Program-made: the position numbers and the translations under genes
Origin: Chersky-299 sp963749535
Lineage (GTDB): Bacteria > Actinomycetota > Thermoleophilia > RBG-16-64-13
Assembly (NCBI GenBank): GCA_963749535.1
Contig: CAVVNF010000002.1
Span: forward strand, 1 to 40,329
Direction: 5' to 3'
Length of the DNA: 40,329 nucleotides
Part shown: one piece after another, positions 18,223-25,518 of the stretch
How the letters are laid out: each line of letters starts with the position of its first letter
Numbering within the stretch: the stretch's first letter is position 1
Notes under the pieces: generated by a model
What the model saw: only the letters and a program-made list of their open reading frames with translations
Database searches by the model: none
What the model was told of the DNA's origin: nothing

Positions 18223-18243
18223 GGGCCGCGGTCGCCGCGGCCC
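18223..18243 (-). other. GC-rich hairpin in the long OYE-3 leader
   Basis: Perfect 9-bp stem GGGCCGCGG / CCGCGGCCC with a TCG loop, about 110 bp before the OYE-3 start codon. If transcription begins near 18452, the leader is about 337 nt and contains this stem. The rest of the 517-bp gap between OYE-3 and TetR-1 shows no convincing gene. Confidence 0.5.
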
Positions 18244-18430
18244 GGGGAGGGTTGCGGGTCATCGTTCCCCAAGAACTGAAAGCCATTCTCACGCTCGGAC
18301 CGACCGTAACAACACGCCGAATCGATCCCTGCCGGCGCCCCCCTTTCACTCCCCACCAGGAGCAGCAGCTTTGGAGGTCCGCACCCTATCCTCCACATCT
18401 CCCGATTACGGCGAGGGTCCAAAGCGCCGA

Positions 18431-18487
18431 ACGGAGTGAGCGCTCCGTCCGTGCCATCACCCTACAATCTCGGCCTTTCAGTGTCAA
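18431..18487 (-). promoter_or_regulatory. OYE-3 operon promoter and TetR-1-type operator
   Basis: Minus strand: TTGACA (18487-18482), 17-bp spacer, TAGGGT (18464-18459), predicted start near 18452. Directly downstream lies the interrupted palindrome ACGGAGTGAGCGCTCCGT (18431-18448, outer six bases of each arm match). The position fits a repressor site for the divergent TetR. A near copy of the palindrome occurs at 27860-27877. Confidence 0.55.
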
Positions 18488-18632
18488 GCGTCCGATGGTC
18501 ACATCAAGGCACAGGCCCGACGCGTTTCGAGGGTGCTTTTCGCTCACTACCGCGTGTTTCGTAGTAACATCGGTCTCATCCCGAACACGAGATCCTGCGG
18601 AGCGGCGCCCGCCGAACCGTCGAGAGAGGCGC

Positions 18633-19268
18633 ATGTTGTCAGAAAAGACGACAAAAGTTGTGCGACTGCCGGCCGCGGAACGGCGCAAGCAGATCGTCGA
18701 CGCGGTGGTCCAGGTGGTCTCTGAGCACGGCCTCCCTGGAGCGACAACCGCGAGGATCGCCGACGCCGCCGGCGTAGGGCCAGGCACGCTGTACCGGTAC
18801 TTTTCGAGCCAGGACGAGATGTTCTTGACGGCGCTGGAAGCCGTCTACCAGCAGATCATGCGGCCCTGGTTCGAGAGTCCGGAGAAGGATGCCCTGGCCA
18901 GGATCAGGGCCGTTGCGAGACACCACTCGCACGTCATGGCCACGGACGGCGGCGGTTTCGCGGTCCCCTGGGTGGAATTCATCGCCGGTGCTCCGCAGAC
19001 CGGGTTGCGCGACGCCGTCGCCGATGCCCAAAGACGGGCCTACAAGGTGGTCGAATCGGTCATCGACGAGGGCAAGGCCCAGGGCAGCATCCGCCCAGAC
19101 GTAGACACGCAACAACTCAGCTATGAATTCCTATGTTTCGCCTGGGGTGAGAACGTGAGCGTCCTGATGGGTCTCACCGAATTCTTGGGCCAGGGACACT
19201 CCATACGGATGCTCGACCGCGCCCTCGACGACGCCGCGACCCGTCCGCCGGGAGCCGTAGAGGAATAA
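18633..19268 (+). CDS. TetR/AcrR-family transcriptional regulator (TetR-1)
   Basis: 211 aa from ATG 18633, chosen because GAGAGAGG sits just upstream and the protein begins as TetR proteins do; the frame is open 127 codons further upstream but that stretch is not protein-like. The N-terminal helix-turn-helix (about 14-60: RRKQIVDAVVQVVSEHGL, TTARIADAAGVGPGTLYRYF) is textbook. The C-terminal ligand domain (about 75-200) is helical and variable, as usual. It is divergent from the OYE-3 operon and convergent with the RidA gene. It is likely a repressor of the OYE-3 operon that releases DNA on binding substrate or its CoA ester. Ligand unknown. Confidence 0.93.
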   Translation: MLSEKTTKVVRLPAAERRKQIVDAVVQVVSEHGLPGATTARIADAAGVGPGTLYRYFSSQDEMFLTALEAVYQQIMRPWFESPEKDALARIRAVARHHSHVMATDGGGFAVPWVEFIAGAPQTGLRDAVADAQRRAYKVVESVIDEGKAQGSIRPDVDTQQLSYEFLCFAWGENVSVLMGLTEFLGQGHSIRMLDRALDDAATRPPGAVEE

Positions 19269-19281
19269 CGTCCCGCCCCTC

Positions 19282-19330
19282 GCGGGCGAGGCCCGGCGCG
19301 CAACAACAAGCCCCGCGCCCGCCTCGCCGC
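19282..19330. terminator. Hairpin between convergent TetR-1 and RidA genes
   Basis: Nested inverted repeats: GGCGAGGC with GCCTCGCC outside and GGCGCG (19295-19300) with CGCGCC (19314-19319) inside, around an AACAACAAG-containing loop. It lies in the 87-bp gap between convergent genes and can serve both. Confidence 0.55.
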
Positions 19331-19355
19331 TATCGGTTGCAGCGCGATAGGTCGG

Positions 19356-19739
19356 TTACGGCAAGACCACCGTCGCGTCGATCTCCAGAAGCCAATCCGG
19401 CCGAACGAGTCTTGCCACTTGAACGGTCGTGCTCGGCACCGGTTGCGAGAAACGTTTGTACTTCTGCTCTTCGATGCTCAGAAGGATGGCATCGACGTCG
19501 ACGCAGTACACGGTCAGCTTCACCACGTTCTCGAATCCAGCGTCGACGGAGGCCAAGGCCTTCTCAAGGTTCTCGAACACCTGGCGAGCCTGGGCCTCGG
19601 GATCCCCCACCCCCACGGTGTTCCCGTTCTCATCCACAGAACTCTGGCCGGCTATGAAGACCTGGCTGCCGGACCTCAGCACCTGGCCGAACTTGGGTCG
19701 AGGGTCCCAAAGCCCTTTGGGCTGAATGATCTCGCTCAT
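19356..19739 (-). CDS. RidA/YjgF-family protein
   Basis: 127 aa from ATG 19739 with AAGGAGA seven bases upstream. It shows the YjgF/RidA pattern: GQVLRSGSQVFIAGQSSVDE near the N-terminus, DPEAQARQVFENLEKAL in the helix, NVVKLTVYCVD, and VQVARLVRPDWLLEIDATVV at the C-terminus. The family's usual arginine that binds the substrate carboxylate may correspond to R in VARLVRPD. True RidA hydrolyses 2-aminoacrylate-type imines; subgroup members act on other enamines or in ring-cleavage pathways. It is last in the bis-MGD/Fe-S/racemase operon, 48 bp after the racemase-family gene. An imine or enamine intermediate is therefore conceivable. Exact role unknown. Confidence 0.9.
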   Translation of the reverse strand: MSEIIQPKGLWDPRPKFGQVLRSGSQVFIAGQSSVDENGNTVGVGDPEAQARQVFENLEKALASVDAGFENVVKLTVYCVDVDAILLSIEEQKYKRFSQPVPSTTVQVARLVRPDWLLEIDATVVLP

Positions 19740-19786
19740 GCGAATCTCCTTTTGTGCGGTCCTGGCGCATACCGTGGGACCGGTGC

Positions 19787-20635
19787 TCAGCAATCCCAGA
19801 AGCCCGGCCCTTGGTAATCGAGGACCATCCGGCTGTTTTCGATCGCGGCGGACGAGGCAGGTGCGTACAGACCTTTTCGACTGATCCAGCACGAGCCAGC
19901 CGCCCGCAGGGCGACGAGGGTTTCCACCAGTTTGATGGCGTTGCCGTAGACGTCCGCGATCGGGACCCCGTCTACCTGGGTCAGACCGTTCGGGTACTCG
20001 GCCTCCGCTCCCGGGGCGAAGCGCAACGCCGGAGCTACAAGACCGCAACCGGGAATGAGCACTTCGGCCCCATCGGCGATCAGTTCTCTGGCGACTGACT
20101 TGAAGGCCTCGATCGCACCACGGGCATCGACCATCGCTTTCTCTTGTTCGCTTCCCGGTTCTGACATACAACGCACGCCGGCACAGCGATCAGCGAGCCC
20201 ATACTTGACCACGTTCTCCTCGGTCGTGTGAACGCTGTACGGCGAGATAGTGACCACGCCGAACTTCCGTCCCATCAGTCCGGCCAAGACCATGGACGAC
20301 TCCCCAAACCCCACCACGGGGATGTCCACCGCCTGCCGGATGTCCCACAGCATCGGATCGTGGAAGCAGGCGATCAGCGCGCCGTCGAATCCCTCTCGCT
20401 CGGCTTGAACGACGGCATGGAAGATCTCACTATCGGCCAGATGGTGGAGATAGCTGTGCATCTCCCCGTCCAGACCGGTCAGACCGCGCCGTGGAAAACG
20501 GAAGACAAGCTCGGTGTCCGGCTGTTTCACCGGGTCGAAGCTCTTGTGCCATGTCTCGACCGCAACGGACTTGAAGAACCGGCCGCCTTCGCTGTCTTCT
20601 TCCCCAGCCGCGACATTTGCTACGAGAATCCTCAT
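19787..20635 (-). CDS. Asp/Glu/hydantoin racemase-superfamily protein
   Basis: 282 aa from ATG 20635, chosen because GGAGG lies eight bases upstream; an in-frame start 13 codons earlier is possible. The chain begins MRILVANVAAGEE and has the two half-site cysteines of the superfamily, in GALIACFHDPML (about residue 93) and VLIPGCGLVAPA (about residue 203), with GFGESSMVLAGLMGRKFGVV between them as in hydantoin racemase and maleate isomerase relatives. Such enzymes use a Cys pair for racemisation, cis-trans isomerisation or decarboxylation, without cofactor. It is somewhat longer than hydantoin racemases (about 240 aa). It lies between the Fe-S subunit and RidA genes. It could isomerise a dicarboxylate or enoate product of the molybdoenzyme. 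Which reaction is not decided. Confidence 0.83.
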   Translation of the reverse strand: MRILVANVAAGEEDSEGGRFFKSVAVETWHKSFDPVKQPDTELVFRFPRRGLTGLDGEMHSYLHHLADSEIFHAVVQAEREGFDGALIACFHDPMLWDIRQAVDIPVVGFGESSMVLAGLMGRKFGVVTISPYSVHTTEENVVKYGLADRCAGVRCMSEPGSEQEKAMVDARGAIEAFKSVARELIADGAEVLIPGCGLVAPALRFAPGAEAEYPNGLTQVDGVPIADVYGNAIKLVETLVALRAAGSCWISRKGLYAPASSAAIENSRMVLDYQGPGFWDC

Positions 20636-20687
20636 CTCAGGGACCTCCGGTCCGCTTTCACGTAACCCGACCATTCAACAAAGGTCC

Positions 20688-20722
20688 GGCAACCCCGCTC
20701 CCCACTGGTATGCGGGGCTGCC
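20688..20722 (-). terminator. Hairpin after the Fe-S subunit gene
   Basis: GCGGGGCTGCC (20712-20722) pairs with GGCAACCCCGC (20688-20698), with one G-U pair in RNA and a 13-nt loop. On the minus strand a short T-rich stretch (CCTTTGTTG) follows. It probably terminates or attenuates transcription between the redox genes and the racemase/RidA genes. Confidence 0.55.
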
Positions 20723-20764
20723 ACATCGCCTTTTCGTTCGGCTGCCGAAGCCAGGCTCGAGAAT

Positions 20765-21392
20765 CTACGTCCTTGCCGGTTGCGTTTCCTGCATCTGCCG
20801 ATCGGCGCGCAAGTAGTAGACCGAGGTCGAGCGCAGTCGTATCTTCTCCCGCCACAAGATCTGACTGACTTCGCTGTTGGGATCGTCGAGATCGCCGAAT
20901 GTCCGCGCGACCGTGGGGCAGTTGGCCACGCAGGCCGGCTCCAGGCCCTCTTCCAACCGCGCCTGGCAGAAGTCGCATTTCTCCACGGTCCCCACCGTGT
21001 GATTGCGGTAGCCCTGCTCTTCGTACGGGGTCCGGCCCTCGCCTGGGTAGTAGTCGCGGATCTCGTCCAGATAGTAGCGGGCGTCATACGGACAGGCGTG
21101 CATGCACAGTTGGCAGCCTATGCATTTCTCGGCATCGATCGCCACGATGCCGTCTTCCTTCCGCTTGTTCGTCGCCCCCGACGGACACACTTCAATGCAG
21201 AACGGCTTTTCGCAGTGATTGCAGAGCATGGGGATGTAGATGTTCTGCGTATTCGGGTATTCGCCCTTTTCGCTGCGCTTCGCCCACGAGAACAACACAC
21301 CAGGCGGCGTGGCGTTCTCTGTCTTGCATGCGATGACACAGGCGTAACAGGCCACGCACCGTCTGAAGATCTATCACCATTCCGTAGCGCAT
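20765..21392 (-). CDS. Electron-transfer subunit with four [4Fe-4S] clusters, one frame break
   Basis: About 208 aa after removing one base. The N-terminus MRYGMVIDLQT (start 21392) joins the main frame at a GG (about 21358-21360 on the plus strand); with one G it reads QTCVACYACVIACKTEN, completing the first cluster motif. The remaining Cys groups are CNHCEKPFCIEVCP, CIGCQLCMHACP and CDFCQARLEEGLEPACVANC, the four-cluster pattern of DmsB/PhsB/NrfC-type subunits. No Tat or transmembrane segment is present, so it should carry electrons to or from the 869-aa bis-MGD protein in the cytoplasm. The two genes are 21 bp apart. The gene is probably intact in the organism. Confidence 0.9.
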
Positions 21393-21413
21393 AGAGTCAG
21401 CGTCTCCTTTCCC

Positions 21414-24023
21414 CTACACCGAGACCGCGGGCCGGCCTTCAGAGTAAGGCCCTTCCACCTTGGTGAGCTTGACTTTCACACACATGTCATAGTTGAAGCT
21501 GACTCCGTCCACGTATCTCGGACCTGGATCGAGCAGTGCTGTAAAACTCACGCCCTTCCCCGGCTGACAGGCAAGAGGCAATCCGGGCGCCCAGTGCCCC
21601 CCATGGCCGGAGACAGCCAAGGATCCCGGATGAAGAGTCCCGGTGAGCTTCACCACACCTCGGACTTTCTTCCCGTTTGTGGCCGACTCTAGCTCGACCC
21701 AGTCTCCATCCTTGAGGCCCTTCTTCCGAGCCGTCTGGCTGTTTATGTTGATCGCGTTCGCTATCTCGTCGATGGCCGATATCTCGTCCAGCCAGGCCCG
21801 GTTACCCGTGTGAGTGTGCGCGTGGAAATTGATCTTCCCGTAGAACACGTCGAGATCGAAATCTGGCCGCGTTTCCTCGTGGTGCGGGCAGGGCTTCCAG
21901 TCAGGGTAGGGTTGGAAGTCATCCGTCTCGAAGTCGGAGAACAGGCCGGTCTCGTCCTTGATACGCCGTATGTCTTCCCCAATGCCCAGCAGATGCTCGA
22001 AATAGATCGGGGTGCGCGCCTTGACGAACGGCTCCCAATAAACCTCTTCCGTCTTTTTCGGCCAGGTGAGGACCCCATTCTCCTTGAACCACTCCAGACC
22101 GAACTTGTCCCCGAACCACGACTTATGGCGGCGATCGACGATCTCGTCGAAGGTGTATTTCTTGTCCAGCTCCAACGTGTGCGCCCCTGCCATCTCGAAG
22201 GTGGCGTTCATCACCGCATAGAGGTCCGGCAGCATCCCCGCCCGCTCCGCCAGGTCCAGAATCACTTCGGTGGCCGACCGGCGCTCAAACGCGGGCTCAA
22301 CTGCCTGCTGCCGCAGGACGAACACCCAGCTGTCGGTGGGAAGACCGTTCGCGCGCCAGTCCGCCTGGATGTCGGTGCGCTCCAAGCCCATGGCATCCGG
22401 CAGGACTATGTCTGCGAGTTCCGTGGACTCGTCCAGGAAGATGTTGAAGTTGACGGTGAAGACGTTTTTGAGGAACTCTTCCACCACCTGATGATCGACC
22501 GTGCTGAACAGGATGTTGCTGGCCAGCATCATGCAGAACTCAGGCTTGTAGTCGATCCCGTACTTTGCCGGGTCCTTGGAGACCAAGGGGAACCACGGGG
22601 CGCCACCGGCTGAGGTGGGACAGAGATCCTGCAGGCCGAGGGAGAGAGGCTTCTTAGGCGGAGTATTCGGCCACGGCCACCCTTCAGGTATGAGCCACGC
22701 GCCGGGAGAAACGAGGCCGTCTGGCCCTATGCTGGGGCTCCACGTGGGCTGCCCGGTCTCAGGGTGCCCGAGGCACCGTGCGTTGAAGCCCACATAGCTC
22801 CCGGGGACTGCACGCTGTCCGACCACTTGACCCAGCAGATCCAGGGTCATGCACGTCAGGGTGGCGTGCTTGTGGCACGAGGCGCCCTTCGAGAAGTAAA
22901 CGGCCACAGGGCGGTAAGGCAGCTCGTGCCCGTCTAAGGTTATCGTCGACCCGATGCTGGCGGCCTCTCCGTATTCCCGTGCGATGCGCCTGATGGTGTC
23001 GGCAGGCACGTCGCTTATCTCGGCAGCCATCTCCGGCGTGTAGCTCTTGACATGTTCTTTCAGCACCGAAAAACCGGATCGGATCCTCTCTCCGTCTATC
23101 ACCTGATCGAACTCGAGGCTCGGCTCGTCGACATGGGCGTCGAAAGGCTTGAGCCGTTTCTCTAGCGAATCGAAGATCTGGGGCTTTCCGTCGGCGTCCC
23201 TCAGGTAGTGGCCGTCTTCTTTCGTCAGATAGGGTCCGTTCGTGTCATGCGTCAGATACTCTCGATCGTAGATCTCATATTCATTGAGAAGCAGATTGAT
23301 CATCGCGAGACCGACAGCAGCGTCGGTGCCCGGCACGATGGGATGCATCTCGTCGAAGTGAGAACCCCCCATGCCCATCCACGGATCGAAGACCACCATC
23401 TTCATCCCGCGCGCGCGTGCCTCCGCGACTTTCCGCATGTGCGCCCCGACGCCGTAATAACAGCCGCCCCCGCCCATGGGCCGGCCGAAGTCGAGGACGT
23501 ACTTGCAGTAATTCAGATCCGCGCTGCCGCCCCAGGCACCGTGTGTCAGACCGCCGATAACGTGCATGCCGCTGCCGCAGTGGTTACCCGCACCGCCCAC
23601 CCAAACGTTCGGGCTGCCGAAGGCCCATACGAACGGGGGCCCGACCGAGCAGTTCATCTGGTTCACCCCGATAGCCGCGACCAGCTTCTTGGGGTCGTCC
23701 GCCCGGATCTTCTTCAGTTTCTCGGCGATCGTGTCCAGTGCCTCGTCCCAGCTGATGCGCTCCCATTTGGGATCGATGCCGATGCCCTTCTCCGGATTGG
23801 TCCTTTTGACGGGGTAGTTGAGCCGGCTAGGGTCGTAAAGCGTGTCCATGGCGCTCAACCCGCGCGCACAGATGCGCCCGTGAGTCAGGGGATCCTTTGG
23901 ATTCCCCTTGATCTTGGTCACCACCCCGTCTACTCTATGCACCCTGATGGGACAATAGGCGAAACAGTCGTTGCACGCGCTTTCGATCCAAACATCTTCA
24001 TGTTCTACGACAGTAGTAGCCAT
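21414..24023 (-). CDS. Cytoplasmic bis-MGD oxidoreductase catalytic subunit
   Basis: 869 aa, ATG 24023 with GGAGAG upstream. The first cluster motif CNDCFAYC starts at residue 17 with GRICARG completing it. There is no twin-arginine signal, so it stays in the cytoplasm. It has the superfamily blocks (KWERISWDEALDTIAEKL, MKMVVFDPWMGMGGSHFDEM, STELADIVLPDAMGLERTD) and a C-terminal pterin-binding barrel (about 735-869, DISAIDEIANAININSQTAR region). The probable metal ligand is Cys in GNHCGSG. Members include dehydrogenases, reductases, hydroxytransferases and catechol dehydroxylases; length and partner recall pyrogallol transhydroxylase, but that enzyme's large subunit lacks this N-terminal cluster. 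Its substrate may be sensed by the divergent TetR-2. Reaction not assigned. Confidence 0.9.
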   Translation of the reverse strand: MATTVVEHEDVWIESACNDCFAYCPIRVHRVDGVVTKIKGNPKDPLTHGRICARGLSAMDTLYDPSRLNYPVKRTNPEKGIGIDPKWERISWDEALDTIAEKLKKIRADDPKKLVAAIGVNQMNCSVGPPFVWAFGSPNVWVGGAGNHCGSGMHVIGGLTHGAWGGSADLNYCKYVLDFGRPMGGGGCYYGVGAHMRKVAEARARGMKMVVFDPWMGMGGSHFDEMHPIVPGTDAAVGLAMINLLLNEYEIYDREYLTHDTNGPYLTKEDGHYLRDADGKPQIFDSLEKRLKPFDAHVDEPSLEFDQVIDGERIRSGFSVLKEHVKSYTPEMAAEISDVPADTIRRIAREYGEAASIGSTITLDGHELPYRPVAVYFSKGASCHKHATLTCMTLDLLGQVVGQRAVPGSYVGFNARCLGHPETGQPTWSPSIGPDGLVSPGAWLIPEGWPWPNTPPKKPLSLGLQDLCPTSAGGAPWFPLVSKDPAKYGIDYKPEFCMMLASNILFSTVDHQVVEEFLKNVFTVNFNIFLDESTELADIVLPDAMGLERTDIQADWRANGLPTDSWVFVLRQQAVEPAFERRSATEVILDLAERAGMLPDLYAVMNATFEMAGAHTLELDKKYTFDEIVDRRHKSWFGDKFGLEWFKENGVLTWPKKTEEVYWEPFVKARTPIYFEHLLGIGEDIRRIKDETGLFSDFETDDFQPYPDWKPCPHHEETRPDFDLDVFYGKINFHAHTHTGNRAWLDEISAIDEIANAININSQTARKKGLKDGDWVELESATNGKKVRGVVKLTGTLHPGSLAVSGHGGHWAPGLPLACQPGKGVSFTALLDPGPRYVDGVSFNYDMCVKVKLTKVEGPYSEGRPAVSV

Positions 24024-24108
24024 ATGCGACTCTCCTATCTTCGAAACAACCGTCCGGTAAGCACGCCGATAAGCCCCTTGACTCTCCCAATCCGTCTGGC
24101 GCCCAGCC

Positions 24109-24425
24109 TTATCCGCCGCCCATGACGGCGAGGAATATGAGGCGTATTAGAGCGCTGCGCCTCTTCGTTCGGCAGCAGCTCGTCGAGATTGGCAATAGAC
24201 CTTCCGCTTAGATAGACCCTTACGGACCCCAGTCGGCCCGGCGCCGCATAGAGTCGCTCCCGAAAGTCCGGCCCGAATCGCTCTGCCAACTTCTCGAGAA
24301 CATCCCTGAGCGGTAGCCCCGACTGTGCCGGGCAAAAGGACCTCAATCTGATTTTCCCTGACTAGGTCTCGAACCGTCCCGTACATCTCGACCTTGACTG
24401 CAATCGGGCGCAGTTCGTCGCCCAT
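24109..24425 (-). CDS. MoaD/ThiS-like sulfur-carrier protein, two frame breaks
   Basis: About 104 aa after two one-base corrections. It begins near ATG 24425 with AVKVEMYGTVRDL, and the frame changes at GGGG (24315-24318): with three G the join reads LLPGTVGLPLRDVLEKLAER. It continues GSVRVYLSGRSIANLDELLP and switches once more (about 24145-24170), ending LIRLIFLAVMGGG before TAA at 24109. A C-terminal Gly-Gly is the hallmark of MoaD, the molybdopterin synthase small subunit that carries thiocarboxylate sulfur. The start is uncertain: an upstream GTG at 24515 falls inside the TetR operator and is unlikely. It is first in the operon before the bis-MGD enzyme and probably supports its cofactor assembly. 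Confidence 0.68.
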
Positions 24426-24511
24426 TGGCTTGAGTGGCTTGAGTTCTCCTGACACCTTCTGTTTCACCGCCCCCTTCCGTCGATCATGTGCCTTGACTTC
24501 TCCACGCACAA

Positions 24512-24560
24512 TCACTCACCGGTGAGTGACTTGTCTATCATGCAGAGAGGCCGGTGTCAA
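24512..24560 (-). promoter_or_regulatory. Promoter of the bis-MGD operon with perfect TetR-type operator
   Basis: The 18-bp perfect palindrome TCACTCACCGGTGAGTGA (24512-24529) is a classic TetR-family site. On the minus strand it follows TTGACA (24560-24555), a 17-bp spacer and TAGACA (24537-24532), so the predicted start (about 24525) is inside it. It lies about 200 bp from the divergent TetR-2 start. The remainder of the 305-bp gap shows no gene. Confidence 0.8.
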
Positions 24561-24730
24561 ATTCGCGGGTCGTGGTTGGTTATACTGGGCGCTTAGACTC
24601 CAAGACCAAGCGCCGAATGGGGTGCTGAAACCGTCCAGGCCGGGCAAGTGATACCCTTGGAATCATCCGAGCCGACGCGGAATCGGCTTACGGGAATATG
24701 ACCGGAAATCGACCCTGAGGGAGCAGCCAG

Positions 24731-25369
24731 TTGACCGCGGGACCGAAACGAATGGCCGCTGCCGAGCGCAGAGAGCAAATAATCAAAGTGACACTCCGTG
24801 TCGTGGCCCGGCATGGGGTTCAGGACGCGACGAACGCCCGCATAGCCAAGGCCGCCGGAATATCCGAGAAGATGCTGTACGTCCACTTCGGGAGCAGGAA
24901 GAAGCTCCTGATCGCAGCGCTGAACGCGGCCTTCGACCAAGCTGCGTCGGTTCTGGACGCTGGGGACGACACCAACGCGGTCGACCGACTCCGTGCGGCG
25001 GGGAGAGCCAAGTGGGGAACACTCACACGGGCAAAGGATGGGAACGGATTCGTCTACCCACTCTATGAGTTCCTCGCCACCCCCCCAGAGGCCGGCTTTC
25101 GGGATCACGTACTGGCCAAACAGCAAGCAGTGCTGGACAGATTCACCGAGATCATCGAGCAAGGCATACAAGATGGAACGGTCAGGCCAGATGTGGATTC
25201 GACCCAAGTGGCGTGGGAATTGCTGGCGATCTTCATGTCCCAGGATCTCTGGTATCTCTCCGGCTTCGATGAGTCAAAGAGCACGGGGCGCTCGGCCGTC
25301 ATGCTGGAGCGCCTGTTGAGGGACTCGTCCGTCGAACCTTCGGTGAGCGGGGAGACTTCTTCGGACTGA
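24731..25369 (+). CDS. TetR/AcrR-family transcriptional regulator (TetR-2)
   Basis: 212 aa from TTG 24731 with GAGGGAG upstream; an ATG eight codons in is an alternative. The helix-turn-helix is clear (about 12-57: RREQIIKVTLRVVARHGV, ATNARIAKAAGISEKMLYVHF, RKKLLIAALNAAF). The C-terminal domain (about 75-200) is helical and shares the pattern PLYEFLATPPEAGFRDHVL / DGTVRPDVDSTQ with TetR-1 (VPWVEFIAGAPQTGLRDAV / QGSIRPDVDTQQ), so the two are related within the family. It most likely represses the MoaD/bis-MGD operon through the palindrome at 24512-24529 and responds to its substrate or a CoA derivative. Confidence 0.93.
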   Translation: MTAGPKRMAAAERREQIIKVTLRVVARHGVQDATNARIAKAAGISEKMLYVHFGSRKKLLIAALNAAFDQAASVLDAGDDTNAVDRLRAAGRAKWGTLTRAKDGNGFVYPLYEFLATPPEAGFRDHVLAKQQAVLDRFTEIIEQGIQDGTVRPDVDSTQVAWELLAIFMSQDLWYLSGFDESKSTGRSAVMLERLLRDSSVEPSVSGETSSD

Positions 25370-25416
25370 GAAGGATTGGCCCCTCCCGCTCCACTCCCAT
25401 GTAGAGGGTTGGAGCC

Positions 25417-25458
25417 AGAGACAAAGAGCCCCGCCGGTGCGAGGCTCTTTGTCTCTGA
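25417..25458. terminator. Bidirectional terminator between TetR-2 and OYE-2
   Basis: Perfect 15-bp inverted repeat CAGAGACAAAGAGCC / GGCTCTTTGTCTCTG (arms 25417-25431 and 25444-25458) with a 12-nt loop, between convergent genes. No long T-run on either side. Confidence 0.75.
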
Positions 25459-25518
25459 TCTCAAACCCGCCTTCACTTGGCGGTCCCTGCCGATCCCGCC
25501 GCAGGCGCGAGAAGCTGT

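Noticed and set aside
18252..18632. A 127-codon N-terminal extension of TetR-1
   Set aside because: The extension covers the OYE-3 promoter and operator and is not protein-like; a ribosome site and typical TetR start occur at 18633.
21414..24023. Naming the 869-aa protein pyrogallol-phloroglucinol transhydroxylase from size and partner
   Set aside because: It has an N-terminal [4Fe-4S] motif that, as I recall, the transhydroxylase large subunit lacks; size alone is weak evidence.
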